Shown: piece by piece, positions 1-6,468 of the stretch
Layout of the letters: the number at the start of each line of letters is the position of its first letter
How positions within the stretch are numbered: the first letter of the stretch is position 1
Assembly (NCBI GenBank): GCA_934567115.1
Contig: CAKTJA010000033.1
Coordinates: 1 to 10,722, forward strand
DNA length: 10,722 nucleotides
Reading direction: 5' to 3'
DNA from: an uncultured Oscillospiraceae bacterium
Lineage (GTDB): Bacteria > Bacillota > Clostridia > Oscillospirales > Oscillospiraceae
Made by a program: the position numbers and the translations under genes
The notes under the pieces: model-generated
Told to the model about the DNA's origin: nothing
The model's input: the letters and a program-made list of their open reading frames with translations, nothing else
The model's database searches: none

Positions 1-79
1 GGAAAAAGAGCGCTGTCGGTTTGCATGGACGCTTTCGAACGGCGGCCGCGCCGGGAATTTAAAGTCGGAGGAGAGTTTC
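1..79. other. Upstream flank of mscL, no gene assigned
   Basis: This is the partial intergenic flank at the window edge. One + frame stays open from base 3 to a TAA at 60-62 and could be the last codons of an upstream gene, but about 19 residues are too few to recognise. I see no convincing promoter or terminator. The only clear signal is the GGAGGAG ribosome binding site of mscL at 67-73. Confidence 0.3.
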
Positions 80-484
80 ATGAGGAAGTTTCTCAAGGAA
101 TTTAAGGAATTCGCCATGCGCGGCAATGTGCTGGATATGGCTGTCGGCGTGATCATCGGCGGCGCGTTCAAGGGGATCGCCGATTCGCTGGTGAACGATA
201 TCATCAACCCCATTCTCGGCGTTTTTACGGGAGGGAACAGCGACCTTTCCGCGCTCGGGATCAGTCTGCCGGGCGGGGGCGTGGTGATGCTGGGCAGCTT
301 TATCAACGCGATCCTGAACTTTATCATCATGGCATTTGTGGTGTTCTGCATCGTTAAGAGCATCAATAAGATGCATGATAAGCTCTCCAGACCCGAGCCG
401 GAGGAACCGGAGGAGCCTGAGCCGACACAGGAGGAGCTTTTGCTCACCGAGATCCGCGACCTGCTCAGGGAGAGAGAGAAATGA
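80..484 (+). CDS. mscL: Large-conductance mechanosensitive channel MscL
   Basis: MscL is a homopentameric inner-membrane channel that opens under high membrane tension and releases solutes during hypo-osmotic shock. The 134-residue product has the normal family length. It starts with the amphipathic N-terminal helix (KFLKEFKEFAMRGNVLDMAVGV, residues 3-24, conserved with the family) leading into TM1, which carries the small-residue pore stretch GVIIGGAF. A short periplasmic loop (about 47-68) follows, then TM2 (about 70-93, FINAILNFIIMAFVVFCIV) and a charged cytoplasmic tail rich in Glu and Pro ending in a helical bundle segment. The ATG at 80 is preceded by GGAGGAG with 6-7 bases of spacing. 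The stop overlaps the rsmG start as ATGA (481-484), so the two are probably translationally coupled. Nothing looks unusual in the protein. Confidence 0.96.
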   Translation: MRKFLKEFKEFAMRGNVLDMAVGVIIGGAFKGIADSLVNDIINPILGVFTGGNSDLSALGISLPGGGVVMLGSFINAILNFIIMAFVVFCIVKSINKMHDKLSRPEPEEPEEPEPTQEELLLTEIRDLLREREK

Positions 485-1176
485 CGGAGATTTTGCGTCA
501 GGGTCTGCGCGAGCTGGGGCTGGACGAGGGGCGCGCGGACGGGCTTGAGCGGTTCTCCCGGCTGCTGCTGGAGAAGAACCGCGTGATGAACCTTACGGCG
601 ATCACGGAGCCGGAGGCCGTCGCGCGGCTGCATATGCTCGACAGCGCCGCGCTGACACGGTTCGTTTCGCTCTCGGGCAGGTCGGTCGTGGACGTCGGGA
701 CGGGCGCGGGCTTTCCCGGCATGCCGCTGCGCATTTTGCAGGACGATTTCGAGCTTACGCTGCTCGACAGTCTCGGCAAGCGCATTCTCTGGCTGAGAGA
801 GGTCTGCGCGGAGCTGGGGCTTGCGCGTGTGGAGTGCGTCCACGCAAGGGCGGAGGAGTTCGCCGCCGCGCACAGAGAGCGCTATGACCTCGCCGTTTCG
901 CGCGCCGTCGCGCAGCTGAACGTGCTTTGCGAGCTGGCGCTTCCGCTGGTGAAGGTCGGCGGACGCTTCCTCGCCATGAAGAGCGTCGATACGGAGGAGG
1001 AGATCTCCGCGGCGAAAAGCGCCGTTAAGACGCTTGGCGGAAGGATCGTCGGGGTGGAGGATTACCGCATCCCGACCTGCGAGGTCGTTCACCGCGTGGT
1101 GATCGTGGAAAAGACCGCCGCGACGGACGCGAGGTATCCGAGGGCCTTCGCGAAGATCAAGAAGCAGCCGCTTTAA
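481..1176 (+). CDS. rsmG: 16S rRNA (guanine-527-N7)-methyltransferase RsmG
   Basis: RsmG (GidB) transfers a methyl group from S-adenosylmethionine to N7 of G527 in 16S rRNA. The 231-residue product has family length and layout: an N-terminal helical part with the NLTAI motif (about 37-41) and LHMLDS (about 50-55), then a Rossmann methyltransferase core with the SAM-binding loop VVDVGTGAGFPGMPLRI (about 69-85). Further marks are LLDSLGKR, the SRAVA segment (about 139-143) and the typical tail YPRAFAKIKKQPL. The ATG overlaps the mscL stop and has its own AGGGAG site at 467-472. In many Bacillota rsmG is followed by noc or soj/parB. Here the next gene is a MinD-like ATPase and no parB appears in the window. 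Confidence 0.96.
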   Translation: MTEILRQGLRELGLDEGRADGLERFSRLLLEKNRVMNLTAITEPEAVARLHMLDSAALTRFVSLSGRSVVDVGTGAGFPGMPLRILQDDFELTLLDSLGKRILWLREVCAELGLARVECVHARAEEFAAAHRERYDLAVSRAVAQLNVLCELALPLVKVGGRFLAMKSVDTEEEISAAKSAVKTLGGRIVGVEDYRIPTCEVVHRVVIVEKTAATDARYPRAFAKIKKQPL

Positions 1177-1236
1177 GAGCAGCGGACCCGGGCGGCAGAT
1201 ATTTTTTACGCGGCGCATGCCGCAGGGAGGATCGGA

Positions 1237-1986
1237 ATGGGACAGGTGATCGCCGTAGTGTCCGGCAAGGGAGGGACGGGGAAGACCTCGTTTACCGCGC
1301 TTGTCGGCTCCGCGCTGGCGCAGATGGGATATCGGACGCTGTGCCTCGACTGCGACGTCGGGCTGCGCAACCTTGATCTTGCGTTCGGGATGAGCGACTG
1401 CGCGCTGATGGATTTTTCGGATGTGATCGCGTCGCGCGCGGCGCTTGAGCAGGCGGCGGTCCGCCATCCCTTCTGCGAAAAGCTGTATCTTCTGACCGCG
1501 CCGGTGAGCCTTCGCGCGGGCGGCATCCCGCTTGACGGAATGCGCGCGCTGACGGACGATATCCGAAAGAAGTTCGATTACTGCCTGATCGACTCCGGAG
1601 CCGGACTGGGCGACGCGTTTCAGCTTGCCGTGTGCGGCGCGGACCGCGCCGTCGTCGTTGCGACGACCGACCCCACGTCGCTGCGCGACGCGCAGCGCAC
1701 GGTGATGGAGCTGCGGCGCTTTCCGAACGGGAAGCTGCATCTGGTGGTCAACCGCGTGCGGCGAAGGCTCCTCAAGGCGCTGCGGAGTAACATCGACGAC
1801 GCCATCGACGCGGCGGGCCTGCCGCTGCTGGGCGTGATCCCGGAGGATGAGGATATCCCCATTGCGCTGGGACACAGCGCGCTGACGGTGTTTTCCAGCC
1901 GAAGCTACGCCGAGCTTGCCTGCCGGAACATCGCAAGAAGACTGACCGGAGAGCATGTGCCGCTGATGCGGCTTCCGAGACGGTAA
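1237..1986 (+). CDS. MinD-like (MinD/ParA superfamily) P-loop ATPase lacking the C-terminal membrane helix
   Basis: This 249-residue deviant-Walker-A ATPase shows SGKGGTGKTS at residues 9-18 (signature Lys11, P-loop Lys16). The A' motif DCDVGLRNLDLAFG (38-51) is characteristic of MinD rather than Soj. A Walker-B-like IDSGAG lies at 118-123, where MinD usually has DSPAG. Further MinD-like marks are TTDPTSLRDAQRT, VVNRVRRR and LGVIPEDEDI. Such proteins dimerise on ATP and position partner proteins. MinD recruits MinC and MinE to the membrane to place the division septum. This protein ends at GEHVPLMRLPRR, where MinD proteins normally continue into a basic amphipathic membrane-targeting helix, so membrane binding is doubtful. 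No minC, minE or parB is adjacent. The ATG follows AGGGAGG (1224-1230) with 6 bases of spacing; a 5-bp hairpin (1210-1223) abuts that site. The following gene is mgsA-family, 39 bases downstream. The family call is firm, the cellular role is not. Confidence 0.85.
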   Translation: MGQVIAVVSGKGGTGKTSFTALVGSALAQMGYRTLCLDCDVGLRNLDLAFGMSDCALMDFSDVIASRAALEQAAVRHPFCEKLYLLTAPVSLRAGGIPLDGMRALTDDIRKKFDYCLIDSGAGLGDAFQLAVCGADRAVVVATTDPTSLRDAQRTVMELRRFPNGKLHLVVNRVRRRLLKALRSNIDDAIDAAGLPLLGVIPEDEDIPIALGHSALTVFSSRSYAELACRNIARRLTGEHVPLMRLPRR

Positions 1987-2025
1987 TGAAATTCAACAAG
2001 AAACGACAGAAAGGGGCGCGGTTTT

Positions 2026-2442
2026 ATGAATATCGCTCTTATGGCACACGACAATAAAAAGGACCTGATGGTGCAGTTCTGCACCGCCTATGCCGGGGTG
2101 CTTTCCAAACATACCGTCTGCGCGACGAATATTACCGGCAAGCTGGTCGCAGAGGCCACGGGGCTTCCGATCCATCTCTTCCTCGCCCGCGTCCACGGCG
2201 GCGCCGAGCAGATCGGCGCGCGCATCGCATACAACGAGATCGACATGGTGCTGTTTTTCAGCGACCCGCACGATGAAGCGTCATGCGGGACGGTGAGCTA
2301 TATCTCGCGCCTGTGCGACCAGAACAACGTTCCCTTCGCAAGCAACGTCGCCACGGCGGAGATGCTCGTCCTCGGCCTGAACCGCGGCGACCTCGACTGG
2401 CGCGATATTGTGAACCCGAAAAAGAAGCCATTTACCGTATAA
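2026..2442 (+). CDS. mgsA: Methylglyoxal synthase family protein with altered active site
   Basis: MgsA converts dihydroxyacetone phosphate to methylglyoxal and phosphate in a bypass of lower glycolysis. The 138-residue product aligns end to end with Bacillus-type MgsA (compared from memory), including IALMAHD (3-9), a DLMVQFCTAY stretch, EATGL, GGAEQIGA (58-65), FFSDP (77-81), the RLCD segment, SNVATAE and WRDIV. His8, Asp9 and Lys12 match E. coli His19, Asp20 and Lys23. However, the catalytic Asp71 of the GGDQQ motif is Ala60 (followed by Glu61). The SGP phosphate-loop segment is ARV (54-56), TTG is ITG (36-38), and the loop with His98 and Asp101 is replaced by HDEASCGT (82-89), one residue shorter. 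I infer either loss of synthase activity or changed chemistry. Use the symbol as a family label only. The ribosome binding site is AGAAAGGGG (2008-2016). It lies 39 bases after the MinD-like gene, so the two are probably co-transcribed. Confidence 0.82.
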   Translation: MNIALMAHDNKKDLMVQFCTAYAGVLSKHTVCATNITGKLVAEATGLPIHLFLARVHGGAEQIGARIAYNEIDMVLFFSDPHDEASCGTVSYISRLCDQNNVPFASNVATAEMLVLGLNRGDLDWRDIVNPKKKPFTV

Positions 2443-2452
2443 ATGGAATACG

Positions 2453-2495
2453 GAAAGTGATATATAAATAAAAATATACAGATAGGAGTTGTTTT
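2453..2495 (+). promoter_or_regulatory. AT-rich leader of aspS, possible promoter
   Basis: The 53-base gap between the mgsA-family gene and aspS contains an abrupt AT-rich block with -10-like hexamers TATAAA (2463-2468) and TATACA (2475-2480). Neither has a convincing -35 box 16-18 bases upstream. The block ends in TAGGAG (2483-2488), the aspS ribosome binding site. The gap is too short for an intact T-box leader, and no T-box core is visible. A promoter is possible but unproven. Confidence 0.25.
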
Positions 2496-4274
2496 TTGCG
2501 TATGATGCAGTCCCGTACACACAATTGCAGCCAGCTGCGGCTTGAAAACGCCGGGGAGAAGGTGAAGCTGGTCGGCTGGATGGAGAACGTCCGCGAGGTC
2601 GGCGGAAGCCTTGCCTTCGTGGTGCTGCGCGATTTTTACGGCACGACCCAGATCGTTGTGGAAAACGAGGAGGAGCTGAAGCTCGTTAAGAGCCTGAACA
2701 AGGAATCGACCATCTCGGTGGAGGGCGTTGTGCGCGAGCGCGCGAGCAAGAACAGCAAGCTGCCCACCGGCGAGATCGAGGTCGTGCCCGAGAAGATCAC
2801 GGTGCTCGGCCGCTGCCGCCATCAGTCGCTGCCGTTTGAGATCAACCGCAGCCGCGAGGCGGACGAGACGCAGCGCCTGAAGTACCGCTATCTCGACCTG
2901 CGCAACCCGGAGGTGAAAAAGAACATCGTTCTGCGCTGCAACGTGATCGCCGCGCTGCGCCGGGCGATGATGGAGCACGATTTTCTTGAGATCACGACGC
3001 CGATTTTGACGGCCTCCTCGCCCGAGGGCGCGCGCGACTATCTGGTGCCCGCGCGCAAGCACCCCGGAAAGTTTTACGCCCTGCCGCAGGCTCCGCAGCA
3101 GTTCAAGCAGCTGCTGATGACCAGCGGCTTCGACCGGTATTTCCAGATCGCGCCCTGCTTCCGCGACGAGGACGCGCGCGGCGACCGCTCTCCCGGCGAG
3201 TTCTATCAGCTGGATATGGAGATGGCGTTCGCCACGCAGGAGGACGTATTCTCCGTGTGCGAGGACGTGCTGCCCCCGGTCTTCGCGAAGTTTGGCGCGT
3301 ACAACATCGCCTCCAAGCCGCCCTTCCGCCGCATCGCCTATAAGGAGGCGCTGGAGGTCTACGGCAGCGACAAGCCCGACCTGCGCATCGACCTGACCGC
3401 GAGCGACGTGAGCGAGCTGTTTGCGGAATGCGAGTTTGAGCCGCTGCACGGGCAGACTGTAAAGGCGATCCCCATTACGGACTGCAAGCTCACCCGTAAG
3501 CAAATTGATAAGCTTCTGGCCGACTGCGAGGTGCAGAGCGGCGTGAAGAGCTTCTGGTTCAAGCTGGATGAAAACGGCGAGCCGGCGGGCGGCGTTGCGA
3601 AATTCGCGGCCCCGGTGAAGCGGGAGCTTACGGAGAAGCTGGCGCTCGGGCCCGAAACGCTTGTGATCCTCTGCGCGGGGAAGAGCGCGGTCAAGGCGGC
3701 GGGCGTTGCGATCAAGACCTTCGGCCCGGCCTGTGAGGGTCACATGGATAAGGAGCGGTACGAGTTCTGCTGGATCGTCGATTTCCCGATGTACGAGATC
3801 GGGGAGGAGAGCGGCGAGCTTGAGTTCTGCCACAATCCCTTCTCGATGCCAAAGGGCGGCATGGAGACCATGCTTGCCGCCGAGCGCGGCGAGATCGACC
3901 CGCTGACCATCACCGCCGATCAGTACGATCTGGTGTGCAACGGCGTGGAGCTTAGCTCCGGCGCGGTGCGGAACCACGATCCGGAGATCATGATAAAGGC
4001 GTTCGAGCTGGTGCGTCTGGGCGAGGAGGACGTGAAGGCCAAGTTCCCCGCCATGTACAACGCCTTCTGCTACGGCGCGCCGCCGCACGCGGGCATTGCC
4101 CCGGGCGTGGACCGCATGGTGATGCTGCTCGCCGGGGAGGACAGCATCCGCGAGATCATTCCCTTCCCGATGAACAAGAACGCGCAGGATATCATGATGG
4201 GTGCGCCCGGCGAGGTCACGCAGAAGCAGCTTGACGAGCTGCACATCGCGGTGACGGCGCACGAGGAGGCGTAA
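2496..4274 (+). CDS. aspS: Aspartyl-tRNA synthetase (alphaproteobacterial-like sequence type)
   Basis: AspRS charges tRNA-Asp with aspartate in an ATP-dependent reaction. The 592-residue class II enzyme is full length. It has an N-terminal anticodon-binding OB fold (about 20-105, GWMENVREVGG, LRDFYG), the TQRLKYRYLDLR linker, and a catalytic core with TASSPEGARDYLVP (172-185), FYALPQAPQQFKQLL (193-207) and motif 2 FRDEDARGDRSPGEF (222-236). The bacterial GAD insertion follows (about 300-425, with GSDKPDLR before it), and motif 3 is GVDRMVML (537-544). The RSPGEFYQLD, CWIVDFP, HNPFSMP and FPMN signatures resemble alphaproteobacterial AspRS more than the E. coli form. Where His versus Leu has been linked to non-discriminating versus discriminating AspRS (the VREVG segment), this protein has Val35, so specificity cannot be settled. 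TTG at 2496 is 7 bases from AGGAG (2484-2488), whereas ATGs at 2502 and 2505 are 13 and 16 away, so TTG is favoured. Confidence 0.97.
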   Translation: MRMMQSRTHNCSQLRLENAGEKVKLVGWMENVREVGGSLAFVVLRDFYGTTQIVVENEEELKLVKSLNKESTISVEGVVRERASKNSKLPTGEIEVVPEKITVLGRCRHQSLPFEINRSREADETQRLKYRYLDLRNPEVKKNIVLRCNVIAALRRAMMEHDFLEITTPILTASSPEGARDYLVPARKHPGKFYALPQAPQQFKQLLMTSGFDRYFQIAPCFRDEDARGDRSPGEFYQLDMEMAFATQEDVFSVCEDVLPPVFAKFGAYNIASKPPFRRIAYKEALEVYGSDKPDLRIDLTASDVSELFAECEFEPLHGQTVKAIPITDCKLTRKQIDKLLADCEVQSGVKSFWFKLDENGEPAGGVAKFAAPVKRELTEKLALGPETLVILCAGKSAVKAAGVAIKTFGPACEGHMDKERYEFCWIVDFPMYEIGEESGELEFCHNPFSMPKGGMETMLAAERGEIDPLTITADQYDLVCNGVELSSGAVRNHDPEIMIKAFELVRLGEEDVKAKFPAMYNAFCYGAPPHAGIAPGVDRMVMLLAGEDSIREIIPFPMNKNAQDIMMGAPGEVTQKQLDELHIAVTAHEEA

Positions 4275-4287
4275 GCGCGCCTGTTTG

Positions 4288-4303
4288 CGGCGGGGAACCG
4301 CCG
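4288..4303 (+). other. Small GC hairpin between aspS and the C11 peptidase gene
   Basis: CGGCGG (4288-4293) and CCGCCG (4298-4303) form a perfect 6-bp stem closed by a GGAA loop, a GNRA-type tetraloop. It lies 14 bases after the aspS stop and is followed by GCCGCTTGAAATTTG, not by a T-run. It is therefore not a classical terminator. It might protect the aspS mRNA 3' end or act as a processing site. Function is unproven. Confidence 0.35.
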
Positions 4304-4331
4304 GCCGCTTGAAATTTGAAAGGAGAATGTT

Positions 4332-6293
4332 ATGAAGAAAAGGATACTGGCGCTGCTGACCGCGCTGGCGATGTCGTTTACGCTCGCCGCCTGTGACGAC
4401 GAGGAGTGGGACGACGATCCCGTCGTTGTGGACTGGGACGGGACATGGGCGATCTACTGGTATTTGTGCGGAAGCGATCTGGAGTCTGACGGCGGCTTTG
4501 CCACCGACGATCTGAACGAGCTGATGGAGGTCGAGCTGCCCGAGAATGTGAAGGTGGTCATTCAGACCGGCGGCGCTTACGAGTGGCAGAACGATCTGGT
4601 GGACGCGGACGCGACCCAGCGCTGGCTTTACAGCAGCGAGGGGCTTGAGCTGGTCGATCAGCAGCCGCTTGCCAACATGGGCGACGGACAGACGCTGGCT
4701 GAGTTCCTGAGCTATGCCAAGACCAACTACCCGGCGGACCGGACGGCTGTGGTGTTCTGGAACCACGGCGGCGGCTCGGTCTCCGGCGCGTCCTTCGACG
4801 AGCTGTACGGCTACGATTCGCTGACGATCGACGAGATGTACGCGGCCTTCAACGAGGTGTGGGACCTGTCGGACGAGAATCCGCCGCTGGAGCTGGTCGG
4901 CTTCGATACCTGCCTGATGGCGACGGTGGACGTCGCCTACACCTTCTGCGACATCGCCCGCTACCTTGTCGCCTCGGAGGAGACGGAGCCGGCAAACGGC
5001 TGGTACTATTCCGAGTGGGTGGGCGCGCTGGCGAAGAACCCCTCCATGGACGGCGCGGCGCTCGGCAAGGTCATCTGCGACGCGTACTATGAGGGCTGCG
5101 AGGTGGCGTGGACGGAGGACAATACGACGCTGTCGCTTACCGACCTGTCCAAGATCGGCCCCCTGCTGGAGGCGTACGAGGCCTTCGGCGCGGAGGCGCT
5201 GTCGGCGGCATGCGAGGACCCGGGCTTTTTCTCGCGCTTCGGCCGCGTGGCCGCGCAGAGCGAGAACTACGGCGGAAACACGAGAGAGCAGGGCTATTCC
5301 AATCTGGTGGACCTCGGACACATGGCGCGGCAGAGCACGGGGCTGCTCGACTCCGCGCAGGATGTGCTGGACGCGCTGGACGACTGCGTGCTCTATCAGG
5401 TGAAGGGACGCTACCGCACGGAGGCCACGGGCCTGTCGTGCTACTACTCCTACAACGGAGACATGGATGATTTCATCTGCTATGCCGGACTTGGCGCGGG
5501 AGAGGCGTTCAAGCACTTCTACGCCTATGAGCTGACCGGCGAGCTGGATGAGTCCGGGATGGAGTACGTCGCGAATATGAACGTGGAGGTGGAGGAGCTT
5601 CCCGAGGTGTACAGCCTGAGCAGCATGGGCTGGGACGACGCGCCGCTGGATGTGAACGAAGAGGGTACGTCGATCCTGACACTCGGACCGGAGGCGGCGG
5701 ACGTTCTTGCGGGCATCGGCTTCTCGCTGTTCTACGTTGACGAGGAGGAGGACCTGCTGCTGCTTCTGGGAACCGACAACGACATGACCGCGGACTGGGA
5801 CAACGGCGTATTCTACGACAATTTCCGCGGCGTATGGGGCAGCATCGACGACTGCCTTGTGTACATGGAGCTGAGCTTCGAGGGCGACGATTACAACCTC
5901 TACTCCGTTCCCATTCTGCTCAACGGCGAGGAGTATAACCTTCAGGTAGCCTACGACTTCGACGAGGAGGAGTGGTCGATCCTGGGCGCGCGGCGCGGCA
6001 TCGACGATGAGAACGGCATGGCCGACAAGGAGCTGAGGCTGTTACAGAACGGCGACGAGATCACGACCATCTGGTACGCCTCCACGCTCTCTGAGGACGA
6101 CGATCTTGAGGGCTATGAGATCGACACGATCATCGTGAGCGAGGACACGGCCTTTTTCGAGACCGAGCTTCCGGACGGCAGCTATATGATGATCTATGAG
6201 ATGCGCGACGCAATGAACAACTACGCCTACTCCGACGTGGTGACCTTCGACTGCGCCGGCGGCGAGATCACGACGACGGTGTATACCGATTAA
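4332..6293 (+). CDS. Clostripain-family (C11) cysteine peptidase lipoprotein
   Basis: The 653-residue precursor starts with a Lys-Lys-Arg signal peptide and a hydrophobic core ending in the lipobox LAAC (18-21). Cys21 should therefore be lipidated and the protein anchored on the outside of the membrane. A very acidic linker follows (DDEEWDDD). The C11 domain runs from about residue 37 ([14 protein letters not shown]) to about 400. Its presumed catalytic dyad is His145 in VVFWNHGGG and Cys194 in GFDTCLMA, spaced as in characterised C11 enzymes such as clostripain and PmC11, which cleave after Arg or Lys. Substrate specificity here is not visible. Residues about 420-653 form an acidic, probably beta-rich C-terminal region that I do not recognise. 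No LPXTG or transmembrane anchor is seen at the C-terminus. The ATG follows GAAAGGAGA (4318-4326) with about 6 bases of spacing. The gene is last in the + strand block, before two terminators, and 57 bases after aspS. Its role may be extracellular protein degradation or processing. Confidence 0.88.
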   Translation: MKKRILALLTALAMSFTLAACDDEEWDDDPVVVDWDGTWAIYWYLCGSDLESDGGFATDDLNELMEVELPENVKVVIQTGGAYEWQNDLVDADATQRWLYSSEGLELVDQQPLANMGDGQTLAEFLSYAKTNYPADRTAVVFWNHGGGSVSGASFDELYGYDSLTIDEMYAAFNEVWDLSDENPPLELVGFDTCLMATVDVAYTFCDIARYLVASEETEPANGWYYSEWVGALAKNPSMDGAALGKVICDAYYEGCEVAWTEDNTTLSLTDLSKIGPLLEAYEAFGAEALSAACEDPGFFSRFGRVAAQSENYGGNTREQGYSNLVDLGHMARQSTGLLDSAQDVLDALDDCVLYQVKGRYRTEATGLSCYYSYNGDMDDFICYAGLGAGEAFKHFYAYELTGELDESGMEYVANMNVEVEELPEVYSLSSMGWDDAPLDVNEEGTSILTLGPEAADVLAGIGFSLFYVDEEEDLLLLLGTDNDMTADWDNGVFYDNFRGVWGSIDDCLVYMELSFEGDDYNLYSVPILLNGEEYNLQVAYDFDEEEWSILGARRGIDDENGMADKELRLLQNGDEITTIWYASTLSEDDDLEGYEIDTIIVSEDTAFFETELPDGSYMMIYEMRDAMNNYAYSDVVTFDCAGGEITTTVYTD

Positions 6294-6314
6294 GACCGTC
6301 GGGGACGGTATGGA

Positions 6315-6350
6315 AAAAGCGGGAGGGAGCCGATGCTCTCTCCCGCTTTT
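6315..6350 (+). terminator. Bidirectional intrinsic terminator 1
   Basis: Inverted arms 6319-6330 and 6335-6346 pair over 12 bp with one G-U and a 4-base loop (CGAT). They extend through AAAA/TTTT (6315-6318 with 6347-6350). The T-run follows the stem on the + strand, and the A-run before it gives a U-run on the - strand. It can therefore stop transcription from the C11 gene (22 bases upstream) and also serve as a backup for ribF transcripts. Confidence 0.92.
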
Positions 6351-6365
6351 GTCTGCCGTGCGGAC
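6351..6365 (+). other. Small stem-loop between the two terminators
   Basis: GTCTGC (6351-6356) and GCGGAC (6360-6365) pair over 6 bp with one wobble around a CGT loop, directly after terminator 1. There is no T-run. It may be incidental or may add stability to the read-through RNA end. Confidence 0.3.
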
Positions 6366-6380
6366 AGCACATATGGAACG

Positions 6381-6417
6381 AAAAAAACGGGAGAAACCAA
6401 AGTTTCTCTCGTTTTTT
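6381..6417 (-). terminator. Bidirectional intrinsic terminator 2
   Basis: Arms 6387-6397 and 6402-6412 form an 11-bp stem with one G-U and a CAAA loop. They are extended by A-runs and T-runs (6382-6386 with 6413-6417). On the - strand the A-run becomes the U-run, so this is the first terminator met by the infB-rbfA-nrnA-truB-ribF operon, about 52 bases after the ribF stop. On the + strand it backs up terminator 1, and a second T-run follows at 6422-6428. Confidence 0.9.
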
Positions 6418-6468
6418 CTGCTTTTTTTAAGGCTTCATTTTGCCCGTGCATCCCTGCCGCGCGGGCCG

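Noticed and set aside
1164..1208. Possible terminator after rsmG (GCCGC...GCGGC with nearby ATTTTTT)
   Set aside because: The stem needs a long loop and the T-run does not follow it directly, so it is not convincing.
1986..2057. Small basic ORF starting at the TAATG junction after the MinD-like gene (MKFNKKRQKGAR...)
   Set aside because: No ribosome binding site of its own, 23 residues, overlaps the mgsA-family start. I also considered it as a frameshifted MinD membrane helix, but it does not have the usual hydrophobic amphipathic pattern.
2443..2495. T-box riboswitch upstream of aspS
   Set aside because: The gap is only 53 bases and I see no T-box core or stem-loop arrangement.
2298..5516. 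A 1072-codon open frame on the - strand antisense to aspS and the C11 gene
   Set aside because: It spans two real genes and the gap between them, has low-complexity Arg/His/Leu/Val composition and no recognisable domain. It is explained by the GC-rich codon bias of the + strand genes.
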